A DNA stretch of 64,000 nt from Minisyncoccus sp023229485 (GCA_041663645.1 JBAYMH010000005.1:1-64000); one strand, 5' to 3'. Shown: positions 39,645 through 48,242, counted from the first letter of the stretch. The notes: generated by a model not told the origin, from the sequence alone. Numbers and translations: made by a program.

Positions 39645-40967
39645 TCAGTCGTAGGGATATGATTTTATATATTTTTGATAAGTTTCGCCACGTTCTTTAT
39701 AGTCTTTAAATAGATTAAAACTTGGAGAGGCGGGAGATAAAAGACAAATTTTATTTTTGTTTGTGTTTTTGTATGCAAAATTTACTGCGTCTTTCATGCT
39801 TTGTGTTTCAAAAAAAATAATATTATGATTTTTTTTTAATTTTTCTATTTCTAATTTTATTTTTTCTCCTGATTCGGGAAAAAGAACAAGATTTTTTATT
39901 TTACTATCGATAATTCGTTTAGCAATTTTTTTAAATTCAATCCCTCTATCCAGTCCTCCTGCAATTAATGTTTCGACATCTTCCCCTAATGTGTCTAAGG
40001 CAAAAACAACTGCTTCGGGAATTGTGGCAATAGAATCATCATAAAATTTAATATCATTAAATTCTCCAATATATTCTAAGCGATGGCTTGGAGCTTTAAA
40101 ATTGTCGAATGTTTTTTTAATTATTTTTTCAGAAATTTTAAATATTTTTGCGATTTCTAAAACAGCACTAATATTATATTCGTGAGTTAAATTTTTAATT
40201 TTTGATTCCTTGATGATATTTTTAAATTTTTCTGGATTGATCGGTATTTTTTTTGAAATAATGCTACTGGCTAAGTCTTTAATATTTTTTGATTCTGAAT
40301 TGAAAATAAAACAATCATTTTTCTTTTGATGTAGGGCAATATTTGCTTTGGCATTAAAATATTCCTTAAAGTTTTTATAGTAGTCTAAGTGTTCGGGATA
40401 AATGTTTAGAAAAACTGCGATGTTTGGGCTTTTTTGAAGGTTTTGAAGCTGATGAGAAGATAATTCGAGAATAACTACATCTGATTTGTTTATTTTTGAC
40501 AAAAATGATAACGGGGCGGTGCCAATATTACCTAATAAATATGCTTTTATTTTTGCTGCCTTTAGTAACCCATAGATAAGTGACGATGTTGTGCTTTTGC
40601 CTTTTGTTCCGGTAATTCCGACAATTCTACTATTGCAATTATCAAAGAATAATTGTATCTGGCTAGTAATAATTGCCGTTTTGTTTAAATATTTTTTAAT
40701 TGAAGATAAAATAATTCCTGAAGTTTTGATAATTATTTCTGCGTCGTTAATATTTGATAAATAATCAGCACCTAAGAACAATTCAATATTTTTATCTTTT
40801 TTGAAAATATTCTGAGTTCTAATATCAAAATTTTCTAATTTTCTTTTATCGGCTAGTTTAAGTTTTTTCTGAGGAAAATTTTTACGCAAAAAAGAATATG
40901 TATCCAATCCTTCAACTCCTAATCCAAGAATTATTATATTTTTATTTTTTAATTGTGAGATTTTCAT
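39645..40967 (-). CDS. murD: UDP-MurNAc-L-alanine-glutamate ligase MurD
   Basis: MurD adds glutamate to UDP-MurNAc-L-Ala with ATP. The 440-residue protein has the ATP loop GITGTKGKSTTSSL, VLELSSHQLQNL, the central-domain NIYPEHLDYY and the C-terminal APSHRLEYIGEFNDIKFYDDS block. Because a MurL-type epimerase gene lies three bases upstream, this may be the MurD2 type that adds L-Glu. That is inferred from known Xanthomonas MurD2-MurL pairs. Confidence 0.94.
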   Translation of the reverse strand: MKISQLKNKNIIILGLGVEGLDTYSFLRKNFPQKKLKLADKRKLENFDIRTQNIFKKDKNIELFLGADYLSNINDAEIIIKTSGIILSSIKKYLNKTAIITSQIQLFFDNCNSRIVGITGTKGKSTTSSLIYGLLKAAKIKAYLLGNIGTAPLSFLSKINKSDVVILELSSHQLQNLQKSPNIAVFLNIYPEHLDYYKNFKEYFNAKANIALHQKKNDCFIFNSESKNIKDLASSIISKKIPINPEKFKNIIKESKIKNLTHEYNISAVLEIAKIFKISEKIIKKTFDNFKAPSHRLEYIGEFNDIKFYDDSIATIPEAVVFALDTLGEDVETLIAGGLDRGIEFKKIAKRIIDSKIKNLVLFPESGEKIKLEIEKLKKNHNIIFFETQSMKDAVNFAYKNTNKNKICLLSPASPSFNLFKDYKERGETYQKYIKSYPYD

Positions 40968-40970
40968 TTT

Positions 40971-41804
40971 TTATTGAAAGTTAGTAAGATATTTTTTCCA
41001 TGCTTCGGGAATAAAATTATTCTTATCCCAATTATTTAAAATTTTATCAACTTCCAATTCTAAATTTTTATAATTTGGCATAACTTTTTTTTCGAAATAT
41101 GCCAATAGCTCTGGCTGTTTCTTTTCCAAGGCATTGTTTATTTTCCAGCTAAGGTATAATCCGACTATTGATTCAGTTCTAGTCCCGACGCATTCTAGTG
41201 GTTTTACTTTTTTTTCGTCAATTAGTTCTTGTAGGATGGGCAGAAGTTTTTTGTCGTCAAGTAAGTTTTTATTAAAAATAGAAAGTATTTCTTGTTTGCT
41301 TAAAAATGGAGAAAGGATGATATAAACAAAAAGACATTTCGAGCATTCTCCGCACCAATCCCCTAATTTTTCTTTTGTTCCTGAGTATGTTTTTTGAGAT
41401 TCGTTACAACTTAAAAATACATTAAAATATTGTGGAGTTTTTGAAAATATTCTAGCAATCTGAATTTCATACAAAGGACGAAGTAAACTAAAATATTCTA
41501 ATTCTGAGCAAATATACTTTTGACTATAATTTCTAAATTTTTTTTCGAAATCAAATGTTTTTGAATATTGATGATTGATTTCTTTTTCTTTGTATCTTGT
41601 GTTTCCCTCATTAGAACTTTTTTCATTTGAAAGAACGATATATTTTTTGTTGAATAAGACCGCACACAATGCAGATAAAAATGATAGATAGCCGACGAAT
41701 GGCGTATGTCCATTCAAGTATCCTTCCCTATTTAATTCCAGTAGTTTTTCTTCTATTTTTCTTTTACAAATGATTTCATTGACAAGCCCGCCAACTTTTA
41801 TCAT
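40971..41804 (-). CDS. murL: MurL-like epimerase, C-terminal part after in-frame stop
   Basis: This 277-residue frame starts at an internal ATG, but the same frame is open back to a TAA at 41964. The region before the ATG encodes the ATP-pyrophosphatase loop LLPIGGGKDSATSIE. The part annotated here has NGHTPFVGYLSFL and a WCGECSKCLFVY cysteine motif, both resembling MurL, which converts the terminal L-Glu of UDP-MurNAc-L-Ala-L-Glu to D-Glu. A product starting at 41804 would lack the ATP loop, so function needs readthrough of the stop or an earlier non-ATG start. Confidence 0.8.
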   Translation of the reverse strand: MIKVGGLVNEIICKRKIEEKLLELNREGYLNGHTPFVGYLSFLSALCAVLFNKKYIVLSNEKSSNEGNTRYKEKEINHQYSKTFDFEKKFRNYSQKYICSELEYFSLLRPLYEIQIARIFSKTPQYFNVFLSCNESQKTYSGTKEKLGDWCGECSKCLFVYIILSPFLSKQEILSIFNKNLLDDKKLLPILQELIDEKKVKPLECVGTRTESIVGLYLSWKINNALEKKQPELLAYFEKKVMPNYKNLELEVDKILNNWDKNNFIPEAWKKYLTNFQ

Positions 41805-41963
41805 TTTGGTGGCATTTTTGGTCGGATTTAGTGTCAGGCAGGTTATTTTTTTGCCTATTTGTTTAACGATCTCGATTGAAGTTGCGGAATCCTTTCCTCC
41901 GCCAATTGGAAGTAGAATATCTTCACTGGTTATTAATTTTGAGGTTGGATAATCAGATTTTTT

Positions 41964-42371
41964 TTATTCGCAGATTATATTAATAAAATTCTTTTTAGTA
42001 AAATCAATTTTATTTTCAAAAAAATATTGCCCCATTCCGTTTAATAGCAAATCCTCCCACCAGCTTATCTGCCATTTATCTAAAAACCCTGCCTTGATAA
42101 TTATTCTGGAAGAGCAAAAGGCTTTCCAGTAACTAAAAAGTTCGATAATTCCTAAATTAAAAACTAAATTATTAATAACCCTTTCGTCGATATTAAAAAA
42201 AACATCTAAGTCAAGATTTTCGATAACAATTTTTGGTTTAAAAATTATTTCTCCGACAGAAAAAGTGAAAAATATTTTTAATTTTCCTGCGTCTTCTTTG
42301 TAATCAAATGATTCATAGCAAAAGTCTGGATATATCTTTCTTAATTCTGATAAGGTTCTTTTAGTTTGCAT
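41964..42371 (-). CDS. murL: MurL-like epimerase, N-terminal part
   Basis: This 135-residue frame encodes the N-terminal domain of the MurL-type protein (YESFDYKEDAGKLKIFFTF, GIIELFSYWKAFCS, GMGQYFFENKIDF). It ends at TAA (41964-41966), after which the same frame continues KKSDYPTSKLITSEDILLP into the ATP loop. The stop lies at the start of an eight-A run; a single base change (AAA to TAA) would explain it. It overlaps mraY upstream by 11 bases. Confidence 0.82.
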   Translation of the reverse strand: MQTKRTLSELRKIYPDFCYESFDYKEDAGKLKIFFTFSVGEIIFKPKIVIENLDLDVFFNIDERVINNLVFNLGIIELFSYWKAFCSSRIIIKAGFLDKWQISWWEDLLLNGMGQYFFENKIDFTKKNFINIICE

Positions 42372-43443
42372 ATCCCGCTAATTTTATTGCTACTCCTAAT
42401 ATAGCTAAAATAACTCCGATAAACCATGCCCTCATTGTGATTTGGTATGGCTTCCAACCAATGGCTTCCAAGTGGTGATGGATTGGTGTTGATAGCCAAA
42501 TCTTTTTCTTTCTGAATTTTTTTGATAATAATTGGAGTATTACTGACCCCGCTTCAACTACTAGAAGCCCTCCGATTATTGGCAAAACTGCCACAGAATC
42601 GGTAAGAAAAGCAACGACAGTCATTGTCATAGTGAGACCAAGAACCCCTGTTTCGGTCATATAGAACTTGGCTGGAGGAATATTAAACCAAAGAAAACTA
42701 AATAAGGCTCCAAAAATAACCATACAAAAAGTTGCTAAATCATATTGACCTTGGATGAGTGCAATAAATCCAAAGGCTGCAAATATTGAACTGAATGCAC
42801 CTCCTGCAAGTCCATCTATACCATCGATTACTCCGCTTGCCCATGATGCTAATCCAACAATTACGAAAAGAGCGATATAGAGAATTCCTAGTTCCAAGTC
42901 CATTCCTTCTGGAAAACCGAAAAGAAAAGGTATGTGAATTGAAGAGTATCCGAGTTTAAAATAAAGCCATGATCCTCCAATCAATCCGATTAATATAATA
43001 AAAAGCATTCTTGTTTTGAAAGTAAGTCCGCCTCCGATATATTTTCCTTTCCCATAAACTACTGACATATCATCTAGAAGTCCTAATATTGACGCCGAAA
43101 ATAATGCAAATAAAGGTATCCATGTTTGTTCTCTTGAAAAAAAGTTTAATCCTTTAATCCACCAAATATCTGAAAGATTACTGGCTATTAACGTTAATAA
43201 TAAGATAATAAAAACGCTTATCCAAATAATCAATCCTCCCCCTCTTGGAACAGTTGTTTCTTTTTCACTGTGCATACTTAAAAAAACAGTTGCATCTTGA
43301 CCATCGATTGTTTTTAATCGAGCTGTTTTTTTCCAAAATTTTATTTTATGCAAAAAAGGAATTAAAAAACTTGCAAGGATAAATCCTGTGATTGATGAGG
43401 CTACAGTTAGGATTAGTATTTTTATTAAGTTAAAAGCTACCAT
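42361..43443 (-). CDS. mraY: Phospho-N-acetylmuramoyl-pentapeptide transferase
   Basis: MraY links the UDP-MurNAc-peptide to undecaprenyl phosphate, forming lipid I. The 360-residue protein has about ten transmembrane helices with TVPRGGGLIIWI, LGLLDDMSVVYGKG (aspartate pair), the cytoplasmic GVIDGIDGLAGG, FLWFNIPPAKFYMTETG and the histidine motif STPIHHHLEAIGWK. All key polar residues are present. Confidence 0.96.
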   Translation of the reverse strand: MVAFNLIKILILTVASSITGFILASFLIPFLHKIKFWKKTARLKTIDGQDATVFLSMHSEKETTVPRGGGLIIWISVFIILLLTLIASNLSDIWWIKGLNFFSREQTWIPLFALFSASILGLLDDMSVVYGKGKYIGGGLTFKTRMLFIILIGLIGGSWLYFKLGYSSIHIPFLFGFPEGMDLELGILYIALFVIVGLASWASGVIDGIDGLAGGAFSSIFAAFGFIALIQGQYDLATFCMVIFGALFSFLWFNIPPAKFYMTETGVLGLTMTMTVVAFLTDSVAVLPIIGGLLVVEAGSVILQLLSKKFRKKKIWLSTPIHHHLEAIGWKPYQITMRAWFIGVILAILGVAIKLAGYAN

Positions 43444-43467
43444 ATTAAATAGAAAATATTATATTTC

Positions 43468-44400
43468 TTACCAAATAAATTGTTTCGCGATTCGTGTTTT
43501 GAGTTTTCTTGCAACATCAAAACGATCTTTTGCTCCAATGATTATGTTTATTATATAGTTTTTTTCAAAAAATGAAAAATTAGGAGGTTTTGATATCAAA
43601 ACTAAACAACCTTTTGCTTTATTTGTAAAACCTGTCTTGCCCCAAAGAAAATCCTTGCTTTCAGATAATAAAATATTAGTATTTATGCTGTTTCTAGTAA
43701 TTCCCTCCTGATTATACGTCGTATATTTTGAGTTGGATAATATCTCTGGAATGGATTTATATTTATTAGTAATGTGTAAAATAAGTTTTTCCAAATCTTT
43801 TGCTGACGTGACATTTGTTTCACCATTTTCGAGGTCCAATCCAGTTGGATTTAAGTATTTAGTATCTCTCATATCAAGCAAAAAAGCTTTTTGATTCATT
43901 TTTTTGATAAATTCGGTGCGATCTACTTTTCTAGCTAAGGCCTCAGCCGCTTCGTTATTAGATTCGATAAGCATTATATAAAGAAGGTCTTTAACAGAAT
44001 ATGTTTCATTTGATATAAGTTTTTTAGGGTCTCCTTCGGTTTTAGTAATATCATTACTAATTTTGATATTATTTTTGGGATTATAGCTATCAATAACAAT
44101 TATGGCTGTCATTAATTTAGTTATAGAAGCCATTGGTAGCTGTTTTTCTGAATTATACTTAAAGAGGGTCTTGTTCTCGTTATTGATTGAAGAGATTAAA
44201 ATAGCTTCTGCGTCAGTAGAAAATGTTTCTTGATATTGTTTCTTGATGGGAGTGAAGGAATTCGCCCCTTGAAGAAAAGATAAAAGATACGGGTTAATTT
44301 CTTTTTTTTGAAAATATTGATGTTTATTGAACAAACAAGCTAAAAATATTAGCCCAATAAATAAAAAAAGAAGCGTAAGATTGGAATAAAAATTTTTCAT
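43468..44400 (-). CDS. D-alanyl-D-alanine carboxypeptidase, family S11
   Basis: This penicillin-binding protein should trim the terminal D-Ala of stem peptides. The 310-residue protein has an N-terminal membrane anchor (residues 8-24) and catalytic motifs S92-I-T-K95, S147-N-N149 and K-T-G (WGKTGFTNKAKGC). It lacks the C-terminal amphipathic domain of DacA, but the N-terminal segment would keep it at the membrane outer face. It lies between mraY and a response regulator in the mur cluster. Confidence 0.92.
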   Translation of the reverse strand: MKNFYSNLTLLFLFIGLIFLACLFNKHQYFQKKEINPYLLSFLQGANSFTPIKKQYQETFSTDAEAILISSINNENKTLFKYNSEKQLPMASITKLMTAIIVIDSYNPKNNIKISNDITKTEGDPKKLISNETYSVKDLLYIMLIESNNEAAEALARKVDRTEFIKKMNQKAFLLDMRDTKYLNPTGLDLENGETNVTSAKDLEKLILHITNKYKSIPEILSNSKYTTYNQEGITRNSINTNILLSESKDFLWGKTGFTNKAKGCLVLISKPPNFSFFEKNYIINIIIGAKDRFDVARKLKTRIAKQFIW

Positions 44401-44417
44401 TATTAATAAATGATAAA

Positions 44418-44443
44418 AACAAAATAGCCCTAGTGGCTATATT
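44418..44443 (-). terminator. Terminator after the response regulator
   Basis: The stem ATAGCC/GGCTAT with a 5-base loop is followed on the minus strand by TTTTGTTTTT, right after the stop at 44445. Confidence 0.7.
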
Positions 44444-44444
44444 T

Positions 44445-44810
44445 TTATTTAATAATATCTTGAAGTTTTTCTAGAATTTCTGTTGGATTAAAATTAGATT
44501 TTATAAGATAACTTGTTGCTCCGAGAGAATACGCCTTATCTCTTGTTTCATTATCATCAAAATTTGACAAGACAACTACTGGAATATTAACAATATCCTC
44601 ATGACTGTTTCTTTTTTCTAGAAACTTAATACCACTTTCCTTTGGTAGTAATATATCAAGAATTATCAAATCTGGATGTTCCTCTTTTGCAATTTTTAAT
44701 CCTCCGTCGACGTCTATGCTGTTAAAAACCTTAAAGCCGGCTTTCGTAAATTTGAATTTATACATTTCAAACAAAATCTTTTCATCTTCGATGATTAGTA
44801 TTTTTTTCAC
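44445..44810 (-). CDS. Stand-alone response regulator receiver
   Basis: This 121-residue CheY-like receiver has the acidic pair E8-D9, phosphoacceptor D52 (LIILDILLPKESG), the conserved Ser in VVVLSNFDD and a lysine in YLIKSNF. There is no output domain, so it acts by protein-protein contact. No histidine kinase lies in the window; its partner must be elsewhere. Placement next to mur genes may be chance. Confidence 0.93.
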   Translation of the reverse strand: MKKILIIEDEKILFEMYKFKFTKAGFKVFNSIDVDGGLKIAKEEHPDLIILDILLPKESGIKFLEKRNSHEDIVNIPVVVLSNFDDNETRDKAYSLGATSYLIKSNFNPTEILEKLQDIIK

Positions 44811-44957
44811 GGTTTTGTATTTATTTTAATTAAGTTATGGGTTTTGTTGATTATAAAACAGAATTAATAAATGGTAAATGGTCGTATGGTAATTAGGAAT
44901 AAGTAATCAGTGTCTAGACAGGGAACGAGTTATGCTCGAGGGCGGGGCTTGGCAATT

Positions 44958-46259
44958 CTAGTAGTTGGGGCAGGTGCCGAGAATATCCTGTTTTAATTTC
45001 TGACTTAAGTTATAGATTGTGCCTGCACCCATCATTATGACAACATCAAAACCAGCAATGACTTCTTTTATTTTTCCACCATCTTCAAGATAAATGCATT
45101 CTTTATTATTTATGCTTCCGGCTAAAATTCTTGAGTTATATTCATTTTTTAATTTTTCGTCTCCTTCACGCCCGGTTACATCATAAACATCTAATAAAAA
45201 AAGCTTATTAATGTTTTTATTATTTAGATTTTTTTGGAACGAAGAAATAAAATCATCAAATAGGAACTGGGTCCTTTGATATTGATGAGGTTCGTAAATA
45301 CAACATATTTTTTTGTCTGGATATTTTTCTCTAGCAGAAGATAATGTTGCATCAATTTCGCTTGGATGATGAGCATAGTCATCTATTAATATGAAATTTG
45401 GCATTTGAGAAATATCAAATCTTCTCCATGTTCCCTGAAATTTTGATAAAGAATTTAATATTTTTTCTTCGTCTGCTCCTAAAATTTTGCCAATCTTGTA
45501 CACGACTAAAGCGTTTAACAAATTGTGCTCACCTGGTAGTTGCATTATTGGTTTTATTTTTTCGATTTCTTTATCGGTAATTGAAAAATCAATATTTACA
45601 CCTTTTGATTTTAGGTTTATTCCTTCTTTCTTTATCAAATATCCATTTTCAGGAATATGAGAAACAAATTCCGCAAACGCTTTTTTAATATTTTCTAACG
45701 TTTTATAATAATCTAAATGGTCTGCTTCTATATTAGTAATCGCTACTATTTGTGGATAGTAATTCAAAAATGAAGCTTCATGTTCGCAAGCCTCGATAAC
45801 TAAATATTCGGACTTCCCTGCCCTAAAGTTTGTGTTATCAAATTCTTTAAGTTTTGTTCCGACAATAATTGTAGGATCAAGTCCTGCCTCAATAAGTGCT
45901 AGCCCTAGCATAGAGGTAGTAGTGCTTTTGCCGTGTGTGCCTGAGATCGCAATAGTATAATAATTTTTTGACAGCTCTCCCAAGGCTTCTGGATAGGATA
46001 AAATTTTCAATCCTCTCTTTTTTGCCTCGACTATTTCAGGGTTTTCTTCTTTAGCGGCAGGGGTATGAATTATTTCGGTGCAATTTTCGGGAATATTTTC
46101 TGCTTTTTGTCCAATAAAAATAGTCGCACCACTTTTTCTTAATGTTTCGATTAGTTCTGAGTCGTAAGCGTCAGAGCCAGCAACCTGCTCTCCTCTACTT
46201 AAATAAAATTTAGCTAATGCGGAAATTCCTATTCCGCCAATGCCAATAAAGTATTTCAT
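44958..46259 (-). CDS. murC: UDP-MurNAc-L-alanine ligase MurC
   Basis: MurC adds L-alanine to UDP-MurNAc. The 433-residue protein has the N-terminal GIGGIGISALAKFYLSRG, the ATP loop ISGTHGKSTTTSMLG, EACEHEASFLNYYP, TNIEADHLDYY and DDYAHHPSEIDATL, then YEPHQYQRTQ. All are MurC-type rather than MurD. About 150 bases without other signals separate it from the response regulator. Confidence 0.96.
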   Translation of the reverse strand: MKYFIGIGGIGISALAKFYLSRGEQVAGSDAYDSELIETLRKSGATIFIGQKAENIPENCTEIIHTPAAKEENPEIVEAKKRGLKILSYPEALGELSKNYYTIAISGTHGKSTTTSMLGLALIEAGLDPTIIVGTKLKEFDNTNFRAGKSEYLVIEACEHEASFLNYYPQIVAITNIEADHLDYYKTLENIKKAFAEFVSHIPENGYLIKKEGINLKSKGVNIDFSITDKEIEKIKPIMQLPGEHNLLNALVVYKIGKILGADEEKILNSLSKFQGTWRRFDISQMPNFILIDDYAHHPSEIDATLSSAREKYPDKKICCIYEPHQYQRTQFLFDDFISSFQKNLNNKNINKLFLLDVYDVTGREGDEKLKNEYNSRILAGSINNKECIYLEDGGKIKEVIAGFDVVIMMGAGTIYNLSQKLKQDILGTCPNY

Positions 46260-46353
46260 ATAATTATTGGTTAGTAATTAATAATTAGTAACTGGTAACT
46301 AGTACTTTGAGCCTTGCTTTACAGCAAGTAGGAATGATAGAAAATTAATCGCT

Positions 46354-46944
46354 TTAATTATTTTTTTCTAAAGGAAATGATTTTAGAATACAATATTCTG
46401 AGCCTCCTTTTTTGATAAAGCTTTCCATAATTTCTATTGATTTGATTGATAATCCAAGACCAATATCTTTTCCAATATCTGGAATTTCTTCTGGATTGAT
46501 TTTTTTGAATTGCCATTGGGTTATTCGGCCTAATGTAATATGCGGAGTATATTTTTTGTCGATTTCGGCATTGTATCCATTATTTAAGATAGCCCTTTCT
46601 ATATTTGTCTGAAGCTGCATTAATTCTTTTGTTTTTTCGAGGTTGGCCCAGATCATTTTAGGATTTTCTTTGTTTGGACCATAGTTAATATCGTTAATTA
46701 ATAAATCAAAATTTTCCAATTTTTCAACTGCTTTTTCGGTTATATCAAAAATTTCCATTAATTCTAAGTCTTCAACCTCTCCAACAAAAAGAAGCGTACA
46801 ATGTAAGCTTTCTTTCTTAATCATTTTTATTGGTGAAAAATCGAAAGAATAATAAAACTTTTGCTCAATTTCTTTTTGGTTTTCAGCGAGATTATTTTTT
46901 ATTTTCTCTCCAAGGTTTATAGCAATAAAAATTCGTTTTTTCAT
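46354..46944 (-). CDS. thpR: RNA 2',3'-cyclic phosphodiesterase
   Basis: This member of the 2H phosphoesterase family opens 2',3'-cyclic phosphates on RNA. The protein starts at ATG 46944 (MKKRIFIAINLGEKI) and has the two HxTx motifs HCTLLFVGEV and HITLGRI, about 90 residues apart. An upstream ATG at 46980 adds 12 unlikely residues. The 196-residue length fits ThpR/LigT. Confidence 0.92.
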   Translation of the reverse strand: MKKRIFIAINLGEKIKNNLAENQKEIEQKFYYSFDFSPIKMIKKESLHCTLLFVGEVEDLELMEIFDITEKAVEKLENFDLLINDINYGPNKENPKMIWANLEKTKELMQLQTNIERAILNNGYNAEIDKKYTPHITLGRITQWQFKKINPEEIPDIGKDIGLGLSIKSIEIMESFIKKGGSEYCILKSFPLEKNN

Positions 46945-47010
46945 TAAGTACAAAATAGCACTTTGGCCAATAAAATTCAATTATTGAATCATCGACGATT
47001 GGCGAAAAAT

Positions 47011-47075
47011 ATTAGAACATAAAATGACAAGTCGTGCGTCGAGGTCCGACCTCAGGTCGGACCTCGTCAGTAGTA
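47011..47075. repeat. 65-base palindrome-bearing repeat, copy 1
   Basis: The repeat ATTAGAACATAAAATGACAA plus a 12-bp perfect stem (CGAGGTCCGACC/GGTCGGACCTCG, loop TCA) occurs three times: here, 47458-47522 and 47849-47909. The copies are almost identical and each lies just downstream of a small minus-strand gene. Confidence 0.9.
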
Positions 47076-47125
47076 AGGGGCAAAAGGAAAAAAGGAATGG
47101 TCGGTCTGTGCGAGGCGAAGCAAAA

Positions 47126-47157
47126 AAAAGAGAGGTTTCTCGCTAAGAGATGCCTCT
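47126..47157 (-). terminator. Terminator overlapping the end of the 84-residue gene
   Basis: On the minus strand AGAGG...CCTCT (inner CTC/GAG) is followed by CTTTTTTTT. The left arm is the codons for Arg-Gly at the very end of the gene, so coding sequence and terminator overlap, as at 47537-47563. Confidence 0.65.
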
Positions 47158-47397
47158 TTGTTGTTTTTGCCAGGACGAGTAGTCCTGTGCCACCACCCAA
47201 TAGTCCCTTTCTCGGTAAAAAAGGAGCTTTTGGGTGTGATTATTCAAAGGAATAATCATAGTTGGCTCAACGAAAATTCTTGGCCAGTATTCCGTTGAGC
47301 AAACGAGCTCGTATCCAACTCCCACTCCAAACCCCAAAAGTGATGATTTTGGGGGCGTTTCCTGTGTGTAACAGGCAATTCTTGACACTGCTGACAT
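47143..47397 (-). CDS. Small leaderless protein, paralogue 1
   Basis: This 84-residue protein (MSAVSRIACYTQETPPK...) is homologous to the 82-residue product at 47549-47797. They share MSxVxR, CYTQxT, a central LxC region, QxxLLxYxE, DY and the C-terminal RGIS. A consensus promoter TTGACA-17-TATAAT (47432-47437, 47409-47414) places the transcript start about 4 bases before ATG, so the mRNA is essentially leaderless. No signal peptide or membrane segment is present, and I know no family. Confidence 0.7.
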   Translation of the reverse strand: MSAVSRIACYTQETPPKSSLLGFGVGVGYELVCSTEYWPRIFVEPTMIIPLNNHTQKLLFYRERDYWVVAQDYSSWQKQQRGIS

Positions 47398-47408
47398 GAT
47401 CTAGCCAT

Positions 47409-47437
47409 ATTATACAATTTGAGTTTGTGACTGTCAA
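47409..47437 (-). promoter_or_regulatory. Consensus promoter of paralogue 1
   Basis: A perfect TTGACA, 17-base spacer, perfect TATAAT. The ATG is only 11 bases after the -10 box. Confidence 0.85.
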
Positions 47438-47457
47438 TAGTTAATTGTACATTATTG

Positions 47458-47522
47458 ATATTAGAACATAAAATGACAAGTCGTGCGTCGAGGTCCGACC
47501 TCAGGTCGGACCTCGTCAGTAG
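47458..47522. repeat. 65-base palindrome-bearing repeat, copy 2
   Basis: Second copy of the repeat at 47011-47075, between paralogue 1 (to the left, with its promoter) and paralogue 2 (to the right). Confidence 0.9.
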
Positions 47523-47536
47523 GGAAAGAAATAAAA

Positions 47537-47563
47537 AAAGGCTCTTCTCTAGGAAATGCCTCT
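47537..47563 (-). terminator. Terminator overlapping the end of the 82-residue gene
   Basis: The stem AGGC/GCCT includes the last codons and is followed by TTTTTTTATTT on the minus strand. It corresponds in position to the terminator of paralogue 1. Confidence 0.5.
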
Positions 47564-47797
47564 TGTGCTCATCTCTCTTCTGTAGTCCCTTTCGACTATA
47601 TCTCTTTTTGGTTTTTCACTATACCTCAGTAAACATTGCTTTCTTCCTAACTCCTGTATTTCTTCCGGTATAATAATTGGCTCATACCAATCACAACAAA
47701 TTAGCACGAAGAAATCGTTAGTGTCTTTGATTCCACAAGGGGTTTCTTCTGTGAGCGTTCCCTGCGTGTAACAAATTCGTCTGATTACCTCTGACAT
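47549..47797 (-). CDS. Small leaderless protein, paralogue 2
   Basis: This 82-residue protein (MSEVIRRICYTQGTLTEE...) is the paralogue of 47143-47397. It has a cysteine pair in LICCDW and a basic C-terminal third (KPKRDIVERDYRREM). The promoter TTGACA-16-TATAAT ends 12 bases before the ATG, giving a leader of about 5 bases and no Shine-Dalgarno sequence. The paired conservation of both protein ends and of the promoter supports it as a real gene of unknown function. Confidence 0.7.
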   Translation of the reverse strand: MSEVIRRICYTQGTLTEETPCGIKDTNDFFVLICCDWYEPIIIPEEIQELGRKQCLLRYSEKPKRDIVERDYRREMSTRGIS

Positions 47798-47809
47798 GAT
47801 CTGGCTATT

Positions 47810-47837
47810 ATTATACGATTGTGATTATGGTTGTCAA
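47810..47837 (-). promoter_or_regulatory. Consensus promoter of paralogue 2
   Basis: TTGACA (47832-47837) and TATAAT (47810-47815), 16-base spacer; both boxes match the consensus. Confidence 0.85.
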
Positions 47838-47848
47838 TAGTTTAATAT

Positions 47849-47909
47849 TATAACATAAAATGACAAAGCGTGCGTCGAGGTCCGACCTCAGGTCGGACCT
47901 CGACAGTAG
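47849..47909. repeat. 65-base palindrome-bearing repeat, copy 3
   Basis: Third copy, with small differences (GACAAAGCG, and CGACAG at the end). It separates paralogue 2 from the 44-residue gene. Confidence 0.9.
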
Positions 47910-47952
47910 GGAAAACGAAAATGAGGGGTGATAAAAAAATGATAAAAAAATA

Positions 47953-47982
47953 AACCCACCTTTGCTGAAGCTTTGGTGGGTA
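47953..47982 (-). terminator. Terminator of the 44-residue gene
   Basis: The stem CCCACC/GGTGGG with an inner GCTTCAGC is followed on the minus strand by TTTATTTTTTT. Confidence 0.85.
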
Positions 47983-47995
47983 GAATTAATTTGCA

Positions 47996-48130
47996 TTATG
48001 CAAATTGGCTATCTCCGTTGTCCGAATTAATTGGCAGTTTTTGTTGTGTTTCTGGAATATACTTCTCCTCAATTGTTCCCTGTGCGGGAATAATTAAACC
48101 GCCGCTTAGTGTTGTTTGAACATTAGTCAT
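47996..48130 (-). CDS. 44-residue protein of unknown function
   Basis: A frame from ATG 48130 (MTNVQTTLSGGLIIPAQG...) to TAA has a good Shine-Dalgarno (GAGGT, 8 bases before ATG) and an extended -10 promoter (TGCTAAAAT) about 35 bases upstream. A strong terminator follows. The peptide is polar with no membrane segment or cysteine and has no family I recognise. The full set of expression signals makes it more likely real than chance. Confidence 0.6.
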   Translation of the reverse strand: MTNVQTTLSGGLIIPAQGTIEEKYIPETQQKLPINSDNGDSQFA

Positions 48131-48242
48131 TTTAAAAACCTCAAGATGCTGGAATTATTTTAGCATAAAAAATGAAAAGAAAAAACTGACAGAAAATAAT
48201 TTGATATCACCCTCGTGGTGGAGTATTAAATATAAAAATTTA

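Noticed and set aside
47011..47909. CRISPR array
   Set aside because: Only three repeats of about 65 bases, spaced by 390-450 bases of genes, with no cas gene; this is not CRISPR-like.
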